DNA from: Sphingomonas sp. Leaf242 | GTDB lineage: Bacteria; Pseudomonadota; Alphaproteobacteria; Sphingomonadales; Sphingomonadaceae | Direction of reading: 5' to 3' | Length of the DNA: 64,000 nt | NCBI RefSeq assembly: GCF_001422045.1 | Contig: NZ_LMLW01000007.1 | Location: 186,001-250,000, forward strand | Made by a program: the position numbers and the translations under genes | Notes under the pieces: model-generated | What the model was told of the DNA's origin: nothing | The model's database searches: none | The model's input: only the letters and a program-made list of their open reading frames with translations | In this document: positions 32,511-41,551 of the stretch, in pieces | Numbering within the stretch: position 1 is the first letter of the stretch | Layout of the letters: the number at the start of each line of letters is the position of its first letter

Positions 32511-35336
32511 TCAGAACCGTGCGGTTGCGGACAGATAGAACGTCCGGCCGGTGCGGCTGGCGAGCTGGAACGTGTCCTCGTTGGTCTGATACGCGTCTTC
32601 GTGCGTGTCGTTGAGGTTGATGATGCCGCCGGTGAAGCTCAGGAACTTCGTCGGGGTGAAGCCGAGCGCCAGGTCCATCTGCGTGCGCGCGCGGACCGTG
32701 TGGATCTGGCCGCCATCGACGAAGAAGCTGGTCGACGCATCCTGCTTGTACGGACTGCGATGGTTCACCGAGAGCCGGACGCTGAACGTCTCGTTTTCCC
32801 AATAGGGCGTCAGGTTCCAGGTGAGTTTCGACAGGTCGCGCAGGTTGAAACCCGTCCCGAGCGCCGGCGAGTCGGCGTTGACCACGGTGACGTTGCCGGT
32901 CGCGCCAAAGCCCTGCAGCGGCAGGAAGCCGTCGAAGCTTTCCGATGCGGCGAGTTCGACGCCCTTGACGTGGATGACGCTGTTGTCGTTCAGCTTGCGG
33001 CTGAAATTATAGTCCGTGGTACCATCGGTCGATGCGCAGCCGCCGACCTGGCCGTTCAACGTCACGCCGTTGAACGATGTCGGGCAGTAGAACTGCGTGA
33101 ACGTGCCATTCTTCACCGCCTTGTAGAAGCCCGCGATGCTGATCGAATTGCCGCGGCCGTGGTAATATTCGAGGCTGATGTCGGCCTGGTTTGCGGTCAG
33201 CGGTTTCAGGCGCGATTCGCCGTTCGACACGGACACGCTGGGACGGATCCCGGTGTTGTCGGTGACGAAGGTGTCCGCCATTTGGGTCTGGCTGTTCAAC
33301 AGCGGCCGCACCAGCACCTTGGCAAGCGCGACGCGTGCCACGAGGCGGTTGCTCAGATCCAGCGCGAAGGATGCGCTCGGCAGGACGTTGCCATAATCCT
33401 GGATCACGTTCTGCGTGCCGAGCAGCGGAGAGCCGCTGTCGGTACCGGCGGTGACGTTGGACGTGACGTTCTGATGGGTGTGTTCGTAGCGAACGCCGAC
33501 GTTGCCGCGGAGCGACTTGCCGAACAGCACCGCGTCCAGATTGGCCATCGCATAGACCGCGGGAATGTAGCGATCGACCCGGTAGCTGTTCGCCCAGTCG
33601 CGGACGTCCGGGACGGCGATCCCCTTCGCCGCGAGGATCGACTGCCAGAGCGGCGCATTGGTCTCGAGGAACGTGTTCGGGATGCCGATCTTGCCGTCGA
33701 GGAAGTTCGTGACGGGAATGCCGGTCGTGCTCAGGTTCGGGATGAACGCATATTCGGGATACAGATCCGGCCGCGTCACGTCGGCATCGCGGTCATGGCG
33801 ATAGGCGTCGGTCTGGAAGCTCTCGTGATGATATTTCACGCCGAACACCAGCGACTTGACGCCGAACGCCCCGATATCCTTGGTGACGTCGAACTGGCCC
33901 GATACGTCCTTGGCCATCTGGATGTGCGTGGCACCATCGACGAACGCGAAATAGGTGCGGTTGGCGGGGTTGAACAGCGTGCCGTTCCAGACGCCGGGAT
34001 CGGTCGCGAATTTGACGTTGTGCGGGTCGGAGATGTCGAGCGTACCCCCCGAGGCTACGTTTGCGCCGTCGATCGAGGCGAACTCGCGGAGATCGGCATC
34101 GCCCCGGGTATAGTGCGCGACGGCGTGGACGTTCCAGGTGTCGCCCGGCTGCCAGTTGACCGTGCCGGTATAGGCTTGCGTCTTGAGGTTGCGCGTCTCG
34201 GGCTGGTCGTTGTTGCCGACGCCGAAGTTGCTGATGGCGATCTTGTTGGCCACGCCGTTCGCGCTGTCGAGGACCGTGATCGTGCTTGGATTCGTGCTGT
34301 CCTTCGGATCCCAGCGACCGAATACCAGCTGCTGCGTGTCGTAGCGCGTGTCGTCCTTCGAATATTCGCCTTGCAGCAGCACCTCGAAGTTCGATTGGGG
34401 TTTCCACTGGATCGCACCGCTGGCCATCAGCTGCTTGGTGTCGCGATCGATCCGGCGCAGGCGGAAATTGCCGGGCACGAAGTTGTTGGGATCGACGACG
34501 CCGGGATTGTACCAGTTCTTGACGAAGGCATAGTCGCCACGGTCCGTCAGCTCCTGGTAGCTGACGTTCGCCATCACGCCCAGCGTGCCGCCGGCGAAGC
34601 TGTCGATATAGGCGCCGCTGATCTTCGGCGTGATCTTCTTGCCGCGATATTCGGAATTATAGCCCTTCACGCCGACGATGAAGCGCGGGCCCTTATAGGC
34701 CAGCGGCTTGACCGTATCGATGTTGACCGTGCCCGACAGGCCGCCGGTGTCCATGTCGGCGGTCGGCGACTTGACGACCTGGATCGCGCTGGCGAGATCG
34801 GTCTGGATGATGTCGTAGCGGAAGCCGTCCTTGAAGTCGGCGCTGGCGAAGGTCTGGCCGTTGATCGTCGTGCGGGCATATTGCGCGCCGAGGCCGCGGA
34901 TGCTGATCGTCGAGCCACGGCCGTTGATGTTCGACATCTGCACGCCGGCGATGCGCTGGATCGCTTCGGTGACGTTCTGCGCCGGGAACTTGCCGATATC
35001 CTCGGCGGTGATGCCGTCCGAGATGCGGATGTCGTTGCGCTTCGCCTGTGCCGCCGACGCAAGGCTCTGGCGGAAGCCGGTTACGGTGATCTCGGCACCA
35101 TCCGCACCATCGGTCTGGCCGCTGGTCGCGGACGGGGTTCCAGGCGCTGGTGCTAGAGTCTGAGGTGGCGTCTGGGGTGGTGTCTGAGCAGGCGGCGACG
35201 TCGGATCGCCAGACGGCGCGGTCTGTGCGCTGACCGGCGTGATCGCGGCAAGTGCTGCACAGCAACTCGTCGCGAGTAGCCACACCTTCGTGGAGGAGCC
35301 GGCGCCCTGTGTGCGGTTGCGTCTGCCGTGCGTCAT
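32511..35336 (-). CDS. TonB-dependent receptor of the amino-sugar locus
   Basis: A 941-residue outer-membrane receptor. A signal peptide ends near TPVSAQT, then a Pro-rich linker (PPAQTPPQTPPQTLAP), plug start AEITVTGFRQSLASA, GKFPAQNVTEAIQRIAGVQM, and a barrel ending in YLSATARF. ATG 35336 with AGAGGGG upstream is chosen over the frame to 35372. It is the first gene of the run TBDR, GH89, acetyltransferase, GH29, so it probably imports amino-sugar-rich, fucosylated oligosaccharides. A TTGACA and a GATCTAGT element lie 105-125 bp upstream. Confidence 0.93.
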   Translation of the reverse strand: MTHGRRNRTQGAGSSTKVWLLATSCCAALAAITPVSAQTAPSGDPTSPPAQTPPQTPPQTLAPAPGTPSATSGQTDGADGAEITVTGFRQSLASAAQAKRNDIRISDGITAEDIGKFPAQNVTEAIQRIAGVQMSNINGRGSTISIRGLGAQYARTTINGQTFASADFKDGFRYDIIQTDLASAIQVVKSPTADMDTGGLSGTVNIDTVKPLAYKGPRFIVGVKGYNSEYRGKKITPKISGAYIDSFAGGTLGVMANVSYQELTDRGDYAFVKNWYNPGVVDPNNFVPGNFRLRRIDRDTKQLMASGAIQWKPQSNFEVLLQGEYSKDDTRYDTQQLVFGRWDPKDSTNPSTITVLDSANGVANKIAISNFGVGNNDQPETRNLKTQAYTGTVNWQPGDTWNVHAVAHYTRGDADLREFASIDGANVASGGTLDISDPHNVKFATDPGVWNGTLFNPANRTYFAFVDGATHIQMAKDVSGQFDVTKDIGAFGVKSLVFGVKYHHESFQTDAYRHDRDADVTRPDLYPEYAFIPNLSTTGIPVTNFLDGKIGIPNTFLETNAPLWQSILAAKGIAVPDVRDWANSYRVDRYIPAVYAMANLDAVLFGKSLRGNVGVRYEHTHQNVTSNVTAGTDSGSPLLGTQNVIQDYGNVLPSASFALDLSNRLVARVALAKVLVRPLLNSQTQMADTFVTDNTGIRPSVSVSNGESRLKPLTANQADISLEYYHGRGNSISIAGFYKAVKNGTFTQFYCPTSFNGVTLNGQVGGCASTDGTTDYNFSRKLNDNSVIHVKGVELAASESFDGFLPLQGFGATGNVTVVNADSPALGTGFNLRDLSKLTWNLTPYWENETFSVRLSVNHRSPYKQDASTSFFVDGGQIHTVRARTQMDLALGFTPTKFLSFTGGIINLNDTHEDAYQTNEDTFQLASRTGRTFYLSATARF

Positions 35337-36283
35337 GTAAATCCCCTCTGATGCGACAATGAAGCGCGGCACCCGGTTTTTTAACCGATGTGCAGCCCGA
35401 ACCCTGCGTTATGTCGGAGTTTCACGGATAATTCGGTAACCTGTCAAGTACGATCTAGTACAAAAACATAACGTCTTCGCAGGCTACGAGGCATATTGGT
35501 ATTGCTGGATCGGAAAAGCGTTGGTTGCCAATCGGATATGGCGAAAGAGGTGTGCGTCAGAACTGCGCTACACCTTTGCAATGACATAACATACCAGGGT
35601 CTTGCGCGCCGAAGACAGGTCGTTGCAAGCAGTGCCAGGCACTTCATATCCTCCTGATCGAATCGATAGCCACGGGGAAACATGGCTCTCTTGCATCCGT
35701 ATGGTGCAAAAATCGCAATTTTCGACGCTGCCGTCGAAAGACATATGCAATACCATTGATACCGCTTCGAAGCATGCATAATGTGGCGCATGCGAAGCGA
35801 TGCCGAAGGTCGTGACAACGATCTCGAAGGGTGCGTCGCGGCGGTATTTCTTGCCGACTAAGGGGTAGTGATGTTTGCAATTGATCGCTCGGGGAGCGAC
35901 GGGTTGGTGGCCTCAAGATACCGCAAGGCGGATTCGGAAGTTGGGTCTTTCTCGACCTTGTCGCGAGGTCTTCTGCTGTGCTCGGATACCTTGCTGATCA
36001 AGCGTCATTGCGTCGAGTATTGCCGACTGGATCGAGATTTTGCGAACGAGCGCCAACCAAGGTCTCGCGATACTCAACGCGCCAGCGATAGCGCTCCCAT
36101 GACTGACCGAAGCGGCGCAGACAGGTTATGCTCCGACAAATCGCCGAAGCAGGGACCTGCGACGGCGTGTCTGACAAGATGGGCGATGGTAGCGCTGTCT
36201 TACGGACCCGCGAGCGCGATCGCGGCATCGGGTAAATGCGAACGCGATCGTTCACCCGGCGTCAAACAGGGGTGCCGGTCGTG
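35337..36283. other. Long intergenic region between divergent TBDR and nagA
   Basis: About 950 bp. Next to the receptor it is AT-rich and holds a TTGACA on the minus strand (complement of 35442-35447) and the imperfect palindrome GTACGATCTAGTAC at 35448-35461, a possible regulator site. Open frames at 35444-35818, 35868-36284 and 35998-36255 lack domains and ribosome-binding sites. I see no supported gene; it may contain an eroded one. Confidence 0.45.
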
Positions 36284-37438
36284 ATGCGGACCATCGACGT
36301 TCGCGGTGGCCGAATCCTGATCGGCGGAGAAACACGCGATGACGCCCGGCTTACCATATCGGACGGCCGCCTGCGCGCGATCGAGCCGGCGGCGGTCGGC
36401 AGTGACGCGGCCGGCGATTACGCAGCGATCGATCTGGCAGGCGGCTGGCTGCTGCCGGGGTTCATCGACACGCAGGTGAACGGCGGCGGCGGGGTGTTGT
36501 TCAACAACGCGCTCGGGATCGAGGGTCTGGCACGGATTGCGGCGGCACACGCCCGGTTCGGCACCACCGCATTGCTGCCGACGCTGATCACCGACACCGC
36601 CGCGGCGATCGAGGCGGCGCTGGACGCGGTCGACGCGGCCATCGCGGCCGGCGTGCCCGGTATCGTCGGCGTGCATATCGAAGGGCCGTTCATCAACGGT
36701 ACGCGCAAGGGGATCCACGATCCCGCGCTGATCCGCACGCTCGACCGGTCGATCATCGACATCCTGTGCCGACCGCGGCGTGGCGTCGTCATGATGACGC
36801 TCGCGCCGGAAGTCGTCGCGGTCGAGGATATCGCGCAACTCGCCGCGGCGGGGGTCATCCTGAGTGCCGGGCATACCGACGCGACCTACGACGAGGCGCT
36901 GGCGGGCTTTGCCGCCGGGGTCACCGGCGTGACGCACGTCTTCAACGCGATGTCGCCGCTGCTCCACCGCGCGCCGGGCATGGTGGGGGCTGCGTTGAGC
37001 GAGGCCGCGATCTGGTGCGGCATCATCGCCGACGGGGTGCATGTCGCGCCCGCCGCGCTCGACATCGCGTTCCGCAGCAAGGGGGCCGATCGCCTGATGC
37101 TGGTGACCGACGCGATGCCGAGCGTCGGTTCGGACGACGATTTCTTCCTGCTCAACGGCCGCCGGATGACGGTCGAGGGCGGGGTGTGCATGGGCGAGGA
37201 CGGTACGCTGGCCGGCGCGCATCTCGACATGGCGCAGGCGGTGCGGACGATGTGCGCGGCGACCGGCGCCGACCTGCCGACCGTCAGCCGGATGGCGAGC
37301 GCGTCGCCGGCCGCGTTTCTTGGGATGGCGCAGGACCGCGGCACGCTGGCGGTCGGATTCCGCGCGGACTTCGTCGTGCTGGATGCGGCGCTGCAGCCGG
37401 TGCAGACGTGGATCGGCGGGATCAAGGTCGCCGGCTGA
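36284..37438 (+). CDS. nagA: N-acetylglucosamine-6-phosphate deacetylase
   Basis: A 384-residue amidohydrolase that removes acetate from GlcNAc-6-phosphate in the cytoplasm. Metal and substrate motifs are in place: GFIDTQVNGGGG, HIEGPFING, SAGHTDATYDEA, HVFNAMSPLLHR and the catalytic Asp in LVTDAMPS. Length is normal. ATG 36284 is used; a GTG one codon upstream is an alternative. It handles GlcNAc released by GH89 once phosphorylated; neither a GlcNAc kinase nor NagB deaminase is in the window. The GntR gene converges on it. Confidence 0.94.
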   Translation: MRTIDVRGGRILIGGETRDDARLTISDGRLRAIEPAAVGSDAAGDYAAIDLAGGWLLPGFIDTQVNGGGGVLFNNALGIEGLARIAAAHARFGTTALLPTLITDTAAAIEAALDAVDAAIAAGVPGIVGVHIEGPFINGTRKGIHDPALIRTLDRSIIDILCRPRRGVVMMTLAPEVVAVEDIAQLAAAGVILSAGHTDATYDEALAGFAAGVTGVTHVFNAMSPLLHRAPGMVGAALSEAAIWCGIIADGVHVAPAALDIAFRSKGADRLMLVTDAMPSVGSDDDFFLLNGRRMTVEGGVCMGEDGTLAGAHLDMAQAVRTMCAATGADLPTVSRMASASPAAFLGMAQDRGTLAVGFRADFVVLDAALQPVQTWIGGIKVAG

Positions 37439-37494
37439 GCCGCGTCTGGCGGGTCGCGTCGGCGTTGTGCCCGATGCGATCCTACAGCCCAGCG

Positions 37495-38256
37495 TCAGCT
37501 ATGGTGGAGTTCTGCGACGAGGTCGTAGGCGTCGCCGCGATAATAGGAATGCGTGACCTCGATCACGCGGCCATCGGCGGCGAAGGAACGCCGTTCGATC
37601 ATAAGCCCCGGATCACGCTCCTCGATGCCGAGCAGCACGGCGTGCTCTTTGCCAAAGCAGATCGCGCGGACGCGTTGCAGCGCCCGTACGGGGCGGTTTC
37701 CGTTGGCGGCCAGGGCGCCGTACAGCGAGGACACGACATCATCGAGCCGCTTCAGGCCCCAGCTCGGCACCGTGGCATATTCGACCGCCATCGTCTCGTC
37801 GTCGGCGAATCGGATGCGCTGGAAACGAAAGACGTGCGACCCGGGCGACAGACCCAGCGCGAGCGCCTCCTCGGGGGTCACCGACCCTTCGGACCGATCG
37901 ATCCACTCGCTGGACGGGCGCCGGCCGCGTGCCAGCATGTCTTCGGAGAAGGACGACAGCGCGGAGAAGTTCTTCTCGACGCGGCTGGCGTCCTGCACGC
38001 CCGGGCTTCGGGATACGAACGTGCCGGCCCCCCGCCGCCGTTCGAGCAGACCATCGGTGACCAGCGCCTCCAGCGCCTTGCGGATCGTCACGCGCGATAG
38101 CTGGAACTCGTCGCACAGTTCCCGTTCGCTCGGCAGCGCGGTGCCCGCCGCGAGCCGCCGGGTTTCGATTGCGGTGCGGATCAGGCCCTGCAACCATAGA
38201 TAGCGCGGGCCGCTGCTCGTCGCGGCCGTAACGTCTAGAAGGTCGATGAACGCCAT
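37495..38256 (-). CDS. GntR/HutC-family transcriptional regulator
   Basis: A 253-residue regulator. The N-terminal winged helix-turn-helix (ALPSERELCDEFQLSRVTIR, KALEALVTDGLLERRRGAGTF) is of GntR type; the C-terminal UTRA domain (HVFRFQRIRFADDETMAVEY, IERRSFAADGRVIEVTHSYYRG) binds a small ligand. HutC-type members next to nagA commonly respond to GlcNAc-6-P or GlcN-6-P (NagR), the most likely role here. ATG 38256 is chosen; an ATG at 38286 is possible. It follows the GH2 gene by 78 bp on the same strand. Confidence 0.9.
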   Translation of the reverse strand: MAFIDLLDVTAATSSGPRYLWLQGLIRTAIETRRLAAGTALPSERELCDEFQLSRVTIRKALEALVTDGLLERRRGAGTFVSRSPGVQDASRVEKNFSALSSFSEDMLARGRRPSSEWIDRSEGSVTPEEALALGLSPGSHVFRFQRIRFADDETMAVEYATVPSWGLKRLDDVVSSLYGALAANGNRPVRALQRVRAICFGKEHAVLLGIEERDPGLMIERRSFAADGRVIEVTHSYYRGDAYDLVAELHHS

Positions 38257-38334
38257 AGAGGCTTGGCGTAACACTTGCCGCCGCACATGTCATACATCCG
38301 TTGGACACTGTGCCGCGGATGGTTCCCACTCGCC

Positions 38335-41223
38335 CTACCAGACCGCCACGCTGCGGCTGAGGCCGGTCGCCTCGCCCGCATCGGCCTGCAGCAGCAGCGT
38401 CACGACGCGCTCCTGTTCGCCCGCCGGGAGAGGCGCGACCATCGCTGCTTCTGCCGGGTCGCTTTTGGTGGCGACGCGTTGGCCGTCGACCCATAGCTCG
38501 GCGCGGCCGATCACGCCGGCGAAATGCAGCGTACCACCGCGAACCGCGACGTGCCGGCGGGGCATGAATCGACCCTGGATCAGCGTGTAGGCACGCGCGG
38601 GCTGCGCTTCCTCGAGCCGTCCGGTGCGGACATAGCTCAGGCTGCGCCATTGCTGCGCCGGGTAGATCGTCCGCGCGTCGGGCGCCTGGGCGACGAACGG
38701 CGTGCGCCGCCATTCGCCGAGATGGTGAACCGACGGCGTCACCGCGACGGCGCGGGCCTGCGCGGCGACCAACGGAAACGCCACGCGCGCGGGGGGCAGC
38801 CCGGCGACGCGTGCGGTCAGTACCAGTTGCTTGGCGCCGGGAAGCGATCGCACCAGCACTTGCGCGAAACCGTTGAACAGCTTGCGGGCATTGCCCTGCT
38901 CCGGGTCGTGATCGTTGGGATTGCCGTTGCCGACGCCGATGATCTCGCCGCCCTCGACTGCGAAGGTGACGGTGTCGTTCGCGGTCGGCACGTGGAGGCC
39001 GTTCGCATCGATCAGGTCGACGCTGATCGGCTGCACGTCGGCACCGTCGCCGAGCATCATCGGGCGATCGGGAGTCAGCCGCAGCGTGGCGGGCGGGCCC
39101 GCGGTCGTAACGCTGGCGCGAACTACTTCGCGACCGCCGCGGTAGCCGATCGCTTCGAGCGTTCCCGGAGCGAACGGCACTTGCCATTCGAGCGTTTCGA
39201 ACGGCTTGTACGTCTGGCGGCCGATCGGCTTGCCGTTGAGCGACAGTGCGACCGCCTCGACATTGGTCGGGACCATCACCTTGATCGGCTGGCCCTCGCG
39301 CCCGGCCCAGTTCCAGTGCGGGCCGATCGCCAGAACCGGCTCCGCGGTGATCCACTGCGCGCGTCGCAGATGATAGGCCATCTTGGCAAAGCCACACAGG
39401 TCGAGAATGCCGAACGAGCTCGATGCCGCCGGCCAGGGCAGCGGCGTCGGTTCGCCGTGATAGTCGAACCCGGTCCAGACGAAGGTCGCCGCGATGAAGG
39501 GGCGGCTGCCGATCATCCGCCAGCTCTCGTGATGCGTCAGGCCCCATTCGGGCGCTTCGGTATCGTAGGAGGTCAGCACGTTGCGCGCCGTGTCGCTCGT
39601 CCACTCGCCGCGCGTCATCACCGCGCTGGTATCCTCGGTGCTGAGCAGCGGGCGGTCGGGGTGGAGTTTGTGGTAGCGATCGTACCAGCCGTGCTTGTAG
39701 TTGAAGCCGACCACGTCGACCGCATCGGCACCGTTCAGCGGCGTGAACATGCCGTCGTTCATCGCGGCGGTGACGGGCCGGGTATCGTCCAGTGTCTTCA
39801 CCGCGGCGGCAAGGCGGCGGACCATCTCATAGCCCTGTTCGCTGCCCTGCATCGGTTCTTCGTTGAGCACCGACCACAGGATGATGCTGGGCCGGTTGCG
39901 GTCGCGGCGCACCATCCATTCTAGCTGCGCCAGATACTCGGGGCTGGGATCGAAATGGCGGTTCTCGGCCATCACCAGCATGCCGAGCCGGTCGCACGCA
40001 TCGAGCATCCCTGCATCGGCGGTGCCGTGCGTGAAGCGGATCGCGTTGGCGCCGATCTGCTTCAGGCGACGCACGCGCCACTCCATCAGCGCGGCGGGCA
40101 CCGCGACGCCGACGCCGGCATGGTCCTGATGGATGCACACCCCCTTGATCTTGAGCGACGTCCCGTTGAGGTGGAAACCGGTTGCCGGATCGAACGCGGC
40201 GATGCGGAAACCGATCTCAGTACGGCGGCTGTCGATGGTCTTGCCGCCCTGCACCAGCCGCGTGTGCATCGTGTAGAGCGTCGGCGTCTCGGGGGACCAC
40301 AGGTTTGGTCGCGCGACCGGCAGCAGCATCGTAGCGGTTGCCGTCGCCAGCGGGGCCGCGGTGGCGGTGGCACTCGACCGCGCCACGGTGCGACCGTTCG
40401 CGTCCTGCAACACCGCTTCGACCGTCGCCTGACCCGGCGTGGCACCGGCATTGCCGAGCGTTACCGTGACCGGTATCTGCCAGCCGCCATCCGCCTGCGC
40501 AATTGGCGTAGCATGCACGCCATCGGTCGCGATGTGCAGCGCGGGTCGAACCGCCAGCCAGCAATCGCGGTACAGTCCGGCGCCCTCATACCACCAGCCT
40601 TCCATGACATCGCCGTCGACGCGGACCGCGATGGTGTTGGGTTCGTCGCCGAAGCGGGCATAGGGCGTGAGATCGACGGTCTGCTGGACATAGCCGGACA
40701 GGCTGTGCGCGACCGGCACGCCGTTGAACCAGACGGTGGCGTTGTTGGCCATTCCGCCGAGCTGAAGTTCGAGATACTGGCCGTGCCAGTCTGCCGGTAG
40801 GACGACGTAGCGACGATACCAGCCGACGCCGCGACGGCGATACCCGAACGCGTCGTTCTGGTCGGATTCGACCGGGTGCGCGATCGCCCAGTCGTGCGGA
40901 AGCTGCACGGCGGTCCAGTCGGAATCATCATAGTCCAGACCGGCGGCGCCCTGCGCGTTGCCTGCCTTGGTCGCGGCATAGGTCTCGTCGTTGCCACGCA
41001 CGGCGGGGACGGGGATGTCGCCTTCATGGAACAGCCAGCCATGGTTGAGCGCGATCAGGCTCGGATCGGCAGGTGCGTGCGGCGAGGGTAGATGTCCGAG
41101 CGGGATTGGCATGTCGGGCGATAGCGCTGTACCGGTCGGACCACGACGTTCTGCCAGAGAGGGTTGCGCCAGCGACGCGGCAAGCGCCGACGACGAAACG
41201 ACGAAACTGCGACGGTCGAGCAT
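38335..41223 (-). CDS. GH2 beta-galactosidase-type glycoside hydrolase
   Basis: A 962-residue GH2 enzyme. The signal LDRRSFVVSSSALAASLAQ is twin-arginine-like. The jelly-roll domain has WTAVQLPHDWAI and WYRRYVVLP; Ig-like domains follow. The barrel has KIKGVCIHQDHAGVG and the acid/base Glu in SVLNEEP; the nucleophile Glu is probably in PLLSTED. Two C-terminal Ig/DUF4982-like domains and an extra beta domain make it long, as in exo-beta-galactosidases of glycan-utilisation loci. It probably removes beta-galactose (or related sugars) from the same glycans as GH89 and GH29. GGGAGG precedes ATG 41223. Confidence 0.92.
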   Translation of the reverse strand: MLDRRSFVVSSSALAASLAQPSLAERRGPTGTALSPDMPIPLGHLPSPHAPADPSLIALNHGWLFHEGDIPVPAVRGNDETYAATKAGNAQGAAGLDYDDSDWTAVQLPHDWAIAHPVESDQNDAFGYRRRGVGWYRRYVVLPADWHGQYLELQLGGMANNATVWFNGVPVAHSLSGYVQQTVDLTPYARFGDEPNTIAVRVDGDVMEGWWYEGAGLYRDCWLAVRPALHIATDGVHATPIAQADGGWQIPVTVTLGNAGATPGQATVEAVLQDANGRTVARSSATATAAPLATATATMLLPVARPNLWSPETPTLYTMHTRLVQGGKTIDSRRTEIGFRIAAFDPATGFHLNGTSLKIKGVCIHQDHAGVGVAVPAALMEWRVRRLKQIGANAIRFTHGTADAGMLDACDRLGMLVMAENRHFDPSPEYLAQLEWMVRRDRNRPSIILWSVLNEEPMQGSEQGYEMVRRLAAAVKTLDDTRPVTAAMNDGMFTPLNGADAVDVVGFNYKHGWYDRYHKLHPDRPLLSTEDTSAVMTRGEWTSDTARNVLTSYDTEAPEWGLTHHESWRMIGSRPFIAATFVWTGFDYHGEPTPLPWPAASSSFGILDLCGFAKMAYHLRRAQWITAEPVLAIGPHWNWAGREGQPIKVMVPTNVEAVALSLNGKPIGRQTYKPFETLEWQVPFAPGTLEAIGYRGGREVVRASVTTAGPPATLRLTPDRPMMLGDGADVQPISVDLIDANGLHVPTANDTVTFAVEGGEIIGVGNGNPNDHDPEQGNARKLFNGFAQVLVRSLPGAKQLVLTARVAGLPPARVAFPLVAAQARAVAVTPSVHHLGEWRRTPFVAQAPDARTIYPAQQWRSLSYVRTGRLEEAQPARAYTLIQGRFMPRRHVAVRGGTLHFAGVIGRAELWVDGQRVATKSDPAEAAMVAPLPAGEQERVVTLLLQADAGEATGLSRSVAVW

Positions 41224-41551
41224 CTGGCCTCCCTGAATACATCTGCAAGGCCAAAACAATACATCAACGCTTGACGCGCTCAACTGACAAATCCGCGGAT
41301 GCCGATCTCAGCCTGTGCATCGCCCTTTGCCGATGCGCACGGTGCCTACGACGATCGGCAATTTGGCTGAGGCGGTTTGCTTCTCGGCTAGGTTCCTCTG
41401 CTTGGCTGTCGGTAAACCCCACTAAGGCCAATCTAGGTATCGGTCGGCGATGCGATCGATCCGTTACACATTGTTGCAATCCACTCGCATTAGCCATAAG
41501 CGGGCGAAATCGCTGCAGCGGAGACCCGCGGGCGAAACCAAGGGGTTGCCG
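41224..41551. other. Divergent promoter region, GH2 and TBDR
   Basis: About 330 bp between two divergent starts. On the GH2 side, an AT-rich block (41250-41275) is a likely promoter. On the receptor side an in-frame extension to 41450 lacks a ribosome-binding site. No palindrome or Fur-like box stood out by eye. Confidence 0.4.

Noticed and set aside
31524..35156. Very long plus-strand open frame opposite the GH89 and TBDR genes
   Set aside because: It is antisense to two well-supported genes, has Arg/Val/Asp-rich low-complexity composition and no domain; such frames arise in GC-rich DNA from codon bias on the other strand.
35998..36255. Minus-strand frame with an Arg-rich end that looked briefly like a transposase tail
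   Set aside because: No DDE motif, no terminal inverted repeats or target duplication nearby, and other frames do not extend the match.
35868..36284. Plus-strand open frame upstream of nagA
   Set aside because: No family resemblance or start signal; it runs directly into the nagA start in another frame.
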